Shown one piece after another: positions 57,698-64,000 of a stretch of 64,000 nucleotides of DNA; position 1 is the first letter of the stretch; each line of letters begins with the position of its first letter. Source of the stretch: Oscillospiraceae bacterium (GTDB taxonomy: Bacteria; Bacillota; Clostridia; Oscillospirales; Acutalibacteraceae); NCBI GenBank assembly GCA_015065805.1, contig SVPN01000001.1, forward strand, positions 1 through 64,000. The letters are read 5' to 3'. The notes beneath the pieces were generated by a model. It saw only the letters and a list, made by a program, of their open reading frames with translations. It ran no database searches and was not told the DNA's origin. A program made the translations under genes and the position numbers.

Positions 57698-58348
57698 ATG
57701 GACCGCTCGTATATCTTCGCTCACGTTGACCACACCCTCCTCAAGCCCACAGCAACCCTGTCGCAGATTTTTGCGCTGTGCGAGGAAGCGGTTACCTATC
57801 AGACGGCAAGCGTCTGCATCCCTCCGCGCTTTCTCAAGGCGGTAAAAGAGCGTTTCGGTGATGCGCTGACGCTGTGCACGGTGATCGGATTTCCGCTTGG
57901 ATATCAGACAACTGCCGTCAAGGTGGCGGAAACACGCGATGCCGTGGAAAACGGCGCCGATGAGATCGATATGGTGATCGCACTCGGCGATGTGAAGGAC
58001 GGCAATTTTGATGCCGTTACAAGCGAGATCAAAGCCGTCAAAGAGGCGTGCGGCGGCAAGCTGCTCAAGGTCATCATCGAAACCTGTTATTTAACCGAGG
58101 ATGAAAAAATCACCCTTTGTCACTGTGTCAGCGACTCAGGCGCGGATTTCATCAAAACCTCCACGGGCTTCGGCACAAACGGTGCGACCCTTGACGATAT
58201 TGCTCTGTTCAAAGCACACATTGCAGACGGCGTCAAGATCAAAGCGGCAGGTGGCATCCGCACCAAAGAGGATATGATCTCGTATCTTCAGGCAGGATGT
58301 GACCGCATCGGCACTTCGGGTGCTGTTGCCGCACTGGGTGGTGAATAA
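57698..58348 (+). CDS. deoC: Deoxyribose-phosphate aldolase
   Basis: FAHVDHTLLKPTATLSQI; TVIGFPLGYQTTAVKVAE; KVIIETCYLTEDE; IKAAGGIRT; start 57698. Confidence 0.95.
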   Translation: MDRSYIFAHVDHTLLKPTATLSQIFALCEEAVTYQTASVCIPPRFLKAVKERFGDALTLCTVIGFPLGYQTTAVKVAETRDAVENGADEIDMVIALGDVKDGNFDAVTSEIKAVKEACGGKLLKVIIETCYLTEDEKITLCHCVSDSGADFIKTSTGFGTNGATLDDIALFKAHIADGVKIKAAGGIRTKEDMISYLQAGCDRIGTSGAVAALGGE

Positions 58349-58351
58349 GCT

Positions 58352-59521
58352 ATGAAACGGATATTCTGGATCGTTGCGGACAGCTTCGGCATCGGCAATG
58401 CCCCTGACGCGGCTGTGTTCGGTGACGAGGGCGCCAATACCCTTCGTTCGTGTCAGCAAAGCGGTAAGCTCCGCCTGCCCGTGATGCGCACAATGGGCCT
58501 TTTCAACATTGACGGCGTGACGGGTGAACTCCCCGTAGAGCGACCGACCGCGTGCTTTGGCAGATTGCAGGAAGCCTCCGCGGGAAAGGACACGACTGTC
58601 GGGCACTGGGAGCTTTGCGGACTGACAAGTCACGCGCCCTTGCCCACCTATCCGAACGGTTTTCCCGAGGACATTCTTGCGAAGCTGAAAGCCGCCTTCG
58701 GCAGAGATATTCTGTGCAACAAGCCCTATTCGGGCACAGCGGTGATCGCCGATTACGGCGAGGAGCATCTCAAAAGCGGTGCGTTGATCGTCTATACCTC
58801 TGCGGACAGTGTCCTGCAGATCGCGGCGCACGAGGAGCTTGTACCGCTTGATGAGCTGTACCGCTGTTGCGAAGCGGCACGTAGCATTATGCAGGGTGAG
58901 CACGGTGTCGGCCGCGTCATTGCGCGTCCCTTCATCGGCAACGCAACCGACGGTTTCACCCGCACGGCGAACCGACACGATTATTCGCTTGTTCCGCCGC
59001 AGGATACGGTGCTTGACTGCATCCGTGCAACGGGTAAAGAGGTCATCGGTGTCGGCAAAATATACGATATTTTCGCAGGCAAGGGGATTTCCCGCACCGT
59101 CCGCACCCAAAACAACGCCGACGGCATCAAGCAGACGCTTTGCCTGATGAAGGAAGACTTTGAGGGTCTTTGCTTTGTGAATTTGGTGGATTTTGATATG
59201 GTGTACGGTCATCGCCGCAATGTAGCGGGCTATGTGAACGCTCTCAACGAGCTGGACGACGCCTTGCTCGACATGCTCGGTGCGATGCGCAAGGACGATG
59301 TGCTGATCCTCACTGCCGATCACGGCTGTGATCCCGCATTCAAGGGTACCGATCACACGCGTGAATGTGTGCCGTTGCTGATCTCCTCGCCAATGCTTCA
59401 CAGAGGGGTCAATTTAGGCACGCGGGATACGTTTGCCGATCTCGGGGCAACCGTTGCCGAATGGCTCGGCGCTCTCCCGCCGAATGACGGCACAAGTTTT
59501 GCAAAGGAGCTGATCCTGTGA
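58352..59521 (+). CDS. deoB: Phosphopentomutase
   Basis: RIFWIVADSFGIGNAPDAAVFGDEGANTL; GKDTTVGHWELCG; LTADHGCDPAFKGTDHTRE. Confidence 0.96.
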   Translation: MKRIFWIVADSFGIGNAPDAAVFGDEGANTLRSCQQSGKLRLPVMRTMGLFNIDGVTGELPVERPTACFGRLQEASAGKDTTVGHWELCGLTSHAPLPTYPNGFPEDILAKLKAAFGRDILCNKPYSGTAVIADYGEEHLKSGALIVYTSADSVLQIAAHEELVPLDELYRCCEAARSIMQGEHGVGRVIARPFIGNATDGFTRTANRHDYSLVPPQDTVLDCIRATGKEVIGVGKIYDIFAGKGISRTVRTQNNADGIKQTLCLMKEDFEGLCFVNLVDFDMVYGHRRNVAGYVNALNELDDALLDMLGAMRKDDVLILTADHGCDPAFKGTDHTRECVPLLISSPMLHRGVNLGTRDTFADLGATVAEWLGALPPNDGTSFAKELIL

Positions 59522-59913
59522 ACGAGTACCAAAAGCTGATCGATGCCGCCGCGGCCGCAAGGCAAAAAGCGTATACTCCGTATTCTCAATTTGCCGTCGG
59601 TGCGGCGCTGCTCGGCGGAGACGGCGTAATTTACACGGGATGCAACGTTGAAAATGCGTCGTACGGTCTAACCTGCTGTGCCGAACGCACTGCGCTTTTC
59701 AAAGCCGTATCCGCGGGAACACGGCATTTTCTGGCGCTTGCCGTTGTAGGCGGTGATGTCGGCGAAGGCATCGGCACGCCCTGCCTGCCGTGCGGTATCT
59801 GCCGACAGGCGCTTTCCGAATTCTGCGATGACGATTTGCCGATCATAGCGGGAAACGGCGAGATGACCACGCTCGGCGAACTGTTCCCCAATGCCTTCCG
59901 ATTGGAGAGATGA
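59518..59913 (+). CDS. cdd: Cytidine deaminase
   Basis: YTPYSQFAVGAALL; GCNVENASYGLTCCAERTALFKAVS; PCGICRQALSEF. Confidence 0.96.
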   Translation: MNEYQKLIDAAAAARQKAYTPYSQFAVGAALLGGDGVIYTGCNVENASYGLTCCAERTALFKAVSAGTRHFLALAVVGGDVGEGIGTPCLPCGICRQALSEFCDDDLPIIAGNGEMTTLGELFPNAFRLER

Positions 59914-59916
59914 GCA

Positions 59917-61230
59917 ATGACAATGGTGGATATCATTTTAAAGAAAAAACGCGGTGAAGCCCTTACCGATGACGAGCTTCGGTTCTGGATCAACGGTGTA
60001 GTGGATAGATCCGTTTCGGATTATCACAGTGCGGCATTGCTGATGGCGATCTGCTTTCAAGGTTTGAGTGAACACGAAACCGCCACGCTGACCGAAGCGA
60101 TGATGCGCAGTGGCGATGTGGCGGATCTGAGCGATATTGACGGCTTTACGGTTGATAAGCACTCAACGGGCGGTGTCGGTGACAAAACCACGCTGGTGGT
60201 TGCACCTCTTGCCGCCGCCTGCGGACTGAAGGTCGCCAAAATGTCGGGGCGCGGTCTCGGACACACGGGCGGCACAATCGACAAGTTGGAATCTATCGAC
60301 GGTTTTCAGACAACCTTATCCGCACAACGCTTCACGCAGATCGTCAAGGAGCACGGGCTGTGCGTCATTGCGCAAAGCGGCGATATTGCCCCTGCCGACA
60401 AGGCGCTATACGCTCTGCGTGATGTGACGGGCACAGTGGACAATCTCTCGCTGATCGCTTCATCCATTATGTCCAAAAAGCTGGCAAGCGGTGCAAAAGC
60501 ACTGGTTCTGGATGTAAAAGCAGGAAGCGGTGCGTTTATGAAAACCGCCGAGGATGCCATCGCTCTTGCCAAGGCGATGGTGGACATCGGCACGCGACAC
60601 GGACGCGAGGTAACGGCACTCATCACCGATATGGACCGACCGCTCGGATTTGCTGTCGGCAATGCCTTAGAGGTGCGTGAGGCCATCAACACGCTTAAAG
60701 GCAACGGCCCTGCGGATTTGACGGAGCTGTCTCTTTCCATCGTCACGGCGATGCTCACAATGGCCGGTCACGGAAGCGAAGCGGATTGCCGCAAAGAGGC
60801 AGAAACGGCGTTGTCAAGCGGAAATGCACTGAAAAAGCTTCGCGCAATGATCCGTGCACAAGGCGGCGATGACGCGGTGATCGACAACGACGATCTGCTC
60901 TGCCCCGCTCCGTATTCTTTGGCGGTGACGGCTCCCGAAAACGGCTATATTGTAAAAACCGATACCGAAGCCATCGGTCGTGTCTGTACGCTTTTAGGAG
61001 CAGGACGCACCAAAAAGGACGATCCCATCGATATGGGTGCAGGCTTGATTCTGCACAAAAAGACCGGTGATGCGGTTTGTGCGGGAGAAACGCTTGCTGT
61101 GCTGTATGCTTCTGAAGAGCATCTGCTCACTGTCGCGCGGGATGCGTTTTTGAGTGCTGTCCGCATCGGAGTTCAAAGCCCATCAACCCCTCCCATTATT
61201 CTCAAAACCGTCACAGCAAAGGATATCTAA
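59917..61230 (+). CDS. pdp: Pyrimidine-nucleoside phosphorylase
   Basis: DKHSTGGVGDKTTLVVAPLAAACGLKVAKMSGRGLGHTGGTIDKLESI. Confidence 0.95.
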   Translation: MTMVDIILKKKRGEALTDDELRFWINGVVDRSVSDYHSAALLMAICFQGLSEHETATLTEAMMRSGDVADLSDIDGFTVDKHSTGGVGDKTTLVVAPLAAACGLKVAKMSGRGLGHTGGTIDKLESIDGFQTTLSAQRFTQIVKEHGLCVIAQSGDIAPADKALYALRDVTGTVDNLSLIASSIMSKKLASGAKALVLDVKAGSGAFMKTAEDAIALAKAMVDIGTRHGREVTALITDMDRPLGFAVGNALEVREAINTLKGNGPADLTELSLSIVTAMLTMAGHGSEADCRKEAETALSSGNALKKLRAMIRAQGGDDAVIDNDDLLCPAPYSLAVTAPENGYIVKTDTEAIGRVCTLLGAGRTKKDDPIDMGAGLILHKKTGDAVCAGETLAVLYASEEHLLTVARDAFLSAVRIGVQSPSTPPIILKTVTAKDI

Positions 61231-61233
61231 CAA

Positions 61234-61270
61234 AAAATGTGCTGTCACCGTTTGTGTGACAGCACATTTT
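61234..61270. terminator. Bidirectional terminator
   Basis: AAAATGTGCTGTCAC-loop-GTGACAGCACATTTT. Confidence 0.88.
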
Positions 61271-61273
61271 AAT

Positions 61274-63649
61274 TTATATACGGATCTCCTTGCCGCCGAG
61301 AAGCGGCACCAGCTCCTCTTTGCAGGTCAGGAATAAAATCTGATGTCGGGCGGCGTGCTCCTGCAACAACGTACACGACCGCGCTGTGCGCTCGGCATCC
61401 ATATTGGCAAACGGGTCATCCAGCACGATCACACCGCCGCCTTCGGGAAACAGATGGTCAAGCATGGCTAAACGGAAACTGAGCGACACCGTTTCCTTCG
61501 TACCCTCGGACAAGCGCGCAAAATCCACCTCGCGTTCCTTGCTGTAAAGGCGCATATCCAGCCGATCCGCGTCGGGAAATTCACAGGTGAGGCGATCATC
61601 GGAAATCTGTGCCAGATTCCGCGCAAAGCGCACTGCCAATTCCACCATCGGATTATTGGCTAACTGCTCCTTTTGCGCAAGAAACACCTCCTTGATATGC
61701 AACCAATGCGCTAAGCACTCCTTCTGACGGGTGAGAAACCGCTCTGCCGCGTCGGCGGTTTCTTTCGGATCGCCGTGCAGGCCCTCTTTATAACCTGCCA
61801 GATGTCCCGCGGCAACGGTTTTCGCCGTCAGAGCCTCTTCCTTGCGACGCTGGGCATCGGCAAGAGTCGTTTGCAATTGCGTCAGATAGGCCTCGGGATC
61901 GGCAACGCAGGCGAATTTCTCGGGAATATCTGCCGAAACCGCCAGAGAGGCTTTGGCCTTTTCCATCTCCTGCGTCACATCAAACGCACGGATTTTTGCC
62001 GCATCGGCCGTGCCGTATTCCTGTTCGTATCCTTGCACAAGGGTTTCGGTCACGGCAAGGAAACGCGCGATATCCTGACCGCCGCAAAGCGCACGGATGT
62101 CACGGAGAATCGCTTCGTCATCACGCACCTCCTGTGAGCAGGCAAGCGCGGCCGTCTGCAGGCTTTCGAACGAGGTATCACCAAGCAATGTACTCAGACG
62201 GCTGTTAACCGATTCCAGTGAACGACGCGCATCGGCGATCTGTATAGCGCGTTCGTTGAGCTCCTCAAGCGAGGAAACGCCGTATGCCGCGAACACGGTT
62301 CGGACGATCCCCTGCTGTTGATTCAATTCATCGGCGATTCCCTGCGCATCCACATTGGCAGGCGACAACCGCATCTCCATCACACCGTCCACGCAAACCG
62401 TCACCGCTTCGGTGATCGCCACGGTGTCCTCCTTGATCTCCAGCACCTCATTGGTGCGTACCGAGCGGATCTCCACCTTGTGACCGTCAAGCATCCGCAC
62501 AACGGCAGTCAGATTCATACCGCAAAGCGCATTCTGAAGACGCAGGATCTCTTGCTGTGCCCGACGCACCGACGCGATCTCTTCGGCAGAGGGACAGCTT
62601 GTGTTTTCAAGCACAACCCCAAGGTGCTGTTGCTCCTGCACTAACGTCTGTGCCGCCTGATAGCGTGTCAGAACCGCACGGGATTGCTGTTCTGCCTGCA
62701 GGGCACGCGCCGTTTCCAGTGCGTTCAACAATGTCGGCCATTTGTCAAGAACATCCCTCAGCTTTGCAACCTCCGCCTCCAAGCGGGACAATTTCTCTTT
62801 TCTCTCCGCACAAACAGCGAGCGTTGCCGCCAATTCGCGGAATTCATCAAACGCCGCCTGCGCAAGGCGCACCTCTTCCTCTGCTTTGATGCAGACAGCG
62901 GCTGTGCGGTCGGCTTCCGTTTCCAGCTGTTCGATATCCTGCAGTACCTTGACCGCATCCTCCCAATCGTAATATGCCTTGAGGATCACGCCGAGTCCCG
63001 ATGACCAGCGCGCGGAGCGTCTCACGGGGCGGTCAAGCTCAAGATCCCAGTGCTTGCCGAGCAATTCCTCGATTTTGGCATCGATCGCCTGCCCGACGGC
63101 ATCCACGGATACACCGTCACATTCTGCCGCCGCCATCGTCACCGCATCGGCAATCTCCTGCTTGCCCTGAGCGGTTTTAGAAGCAGACAGCAACGTTTCC
63201 AAGGCGTGATCCGCATCGCGCTGAGAGGTGAACAGCAATTGGGAGTACACCCCTTCGCCGTACACAAGTGCCTCACGAAGAAGCGTTTCAACGGTTTTGG
63301 CATCACGCACAACGCCCGCGGGTGTGGACAGCATACAGCGCGCATCCACTCCCCAGTCCTTCAACAAGGTATACATACCGCTATCCGTTTCAAACGCCAG
63401 CTTTCCGTCCGCAAAATCGCCCTTCACCCGACTACCCTTCATCGCACTCGGGAAATACCGTTCCATAAAATCCTTATCGGTTCTGCCGTCCAGCTTCGCA
63501 TTCTGGAACAGGGTGCGCGCGATCAGATTAACAAGCGTGCTTTTGCCGCTTTCATTTTTACCGAACACAACATTGATACCGCTGTCAAAACGCACATCGG
63601 TATCGCGAAGTCCTGCAAACTGTGTGCAGGAAACCGAATGAAGTTTCAT
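61274..63649 (-). CDS. SMC/Rad50-like AAA ATPase (YhaN-like)
   Basis: 791 aa; Walker A GKNESGKSTLVNLIA, long coiled coils, C-terminal LSEGTKETVSLSFRLAMLDHLFPEGGGVIVLDDPFANMD. Confidence 0.85.
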   Translation of the reverse strand: MKLHSVSCTQFAGLRDTDVRFDSGINVVFGKNESGKSTLVNLIARTLFQNAKLDGRTDKDFMERYFPSAMKGSRVKGDFADGKLAFETDSGMYTLLKDWGVDARCMLSTPAGVVRDAKTVETLLREALVYGEGVYSQLLFTSQRDADHALETLLSASKTAQGKQEIADAVTMAAAECDGVSVDAVGQAIDAKIEELLGKHWDLELDRPVRRSARWSSGLGVILKAYYDWEDAVKVLQDIEQLETEADRTAAVCIKAEEEVRLAQAAFDEFRELAATLAVCAERKEKLSRLEAEVAKLRDVLDKWPTLLNALETARALQAEQQSRAVLTRYQAAQTLVQEQQHLGVVLENTSCPSAEEIASVRRAQQEILRLQNALCGMNLTAVVRMLDGHKVEIRSVRTNEVLEIKEDTVAITEAVTVCVDGVMEMRLSPANVDAQGIADELNQQQGIVRTVFAAYGVSSLEELNERAIQIADARRSLESVNSRLSTLLGDTSFESLQTAALACSQEVRDDEAILRDIRALCGGQDIARFLAVTETLVQGYEQEYGTADAAKIRAFDVTQEMEKAKASLAVSADIPEKFACVADPEAYLTQLQTTLADAQRRKEEALTAKTVAAGHLAGYKEGLHGDPKETADAAERFLTRQKECLAHWLHIKEVFLAQKEQLANNPMVELAVRFARNLAQISDDRLTCEFPDADRLDMRLYSKEREVDFARLSEGTKETVSLSFRLAMLDHLFPEGGGVIVLDDPFANMDAERTARSCTLLQEHAARHQILFLTCKEELVPLLGGKEIRI

Positions 63650-63650
63650 A

Positions 63651-64000
63651 TCACGCGTCCTCCTTCAGGTCTTGAAGAAGCTCATACATCAGCTGTGCTT
63701 CTTTGGGATCGTCGAGCAATGCTGTCAGCAGTCCCGCCGAAAAAGAGGTTTCGGGAAATTCCGATTCGATGAGCTCCTTGGAGATCAGGCGACTGAGCGC
63801 GTGATCGCGATAGGTTCCTTCCGTGAAGCGTGCAAGGGCGTTTTCAAGAATGACGGCGCGGTTTTCATATTCCTGCACCGACACCGCACCGCTGAGCACC
63901 AGATCCACCACCGTGCGATCCGACAACGGTGCCAGCGCCGTTTTCAGGGTGTCTTCCATCGTATCTGCTGTCAGCGTCAACGGCAGGCGCACAAACCGCA
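63651..64000 (-). CDS. C-terminal part of a DNA-repair exonuclease/metallophosphoesterase (YhaO-like), truncated by window edge
   Basis: Open frame upstream of and nearly abutting the YhaN-like gene; RDHALSRLISKELIESEFPETSF; identity inferred mainly from gene neighbourhood. Confidence 0.5.
   Translation of the reverse strand, partial: RFVRLPLTLTADTMEDTLKTALAPLSDRTVVDLVLSGAVSVQEYENRAVILENALARFTEGTYRDHALSRLISKELIESEFPETSFSAGLLTALLDDPKEAQLMYELLQDLKEDA

Overview
64 kb of a Clostridia-like (probably Oscillospiraceae/Ruminococcaceae) chromosome. It is mostly densely packed core genes: valS, pyk, trxB, two class III ribonucleotide reductase systems, secG, parE/parC, comF, recD2-like, deoD, citrate synthase, cysS/cysE, pgsA, rimO, recX, nnr, folC, murC, a deoC-deoB-cdd-pdp salvage operon and a YhaN/YhaO-like pair. 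It also has an ABC-transporter-dependent surface glycan operon and an ECF-sigma/MBOAT/DHHW cluster. RNA genes seen: tRNA-Leu(TAG) and a 6S RNA candidate. No CRISPR array, transposase or prophage was recognised. The most unusual region is 34.1-35.06 kb on the minus strand. It is a roughly 900-nt intergenic unit with its own near-consensus promoter and terminator and no conventional gene. It carries eight copies of a motif 'AAAGGA-N-(A/C/G)TCCN-(A/G)TG', and each copy opens a tiny ORF of 2-12 codons. I do not recognise it as a known RNA class. Other points of interest: a fused methyltransferase/kinase-like/coiled-coil/GT2 protein resembling the E. coli WbdD chain terminator and sitting next to Wzm/Wzt, paired NrdR-box-like sites at both nrdD promoters, an NrdD-thioredoxin-like fusion, and a mosaic of short hairpins separated by GAAAT/ATTTC linkers near the tRNA. 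All calls come from reading the sequence and the supplied ORF translations; no database search was run.
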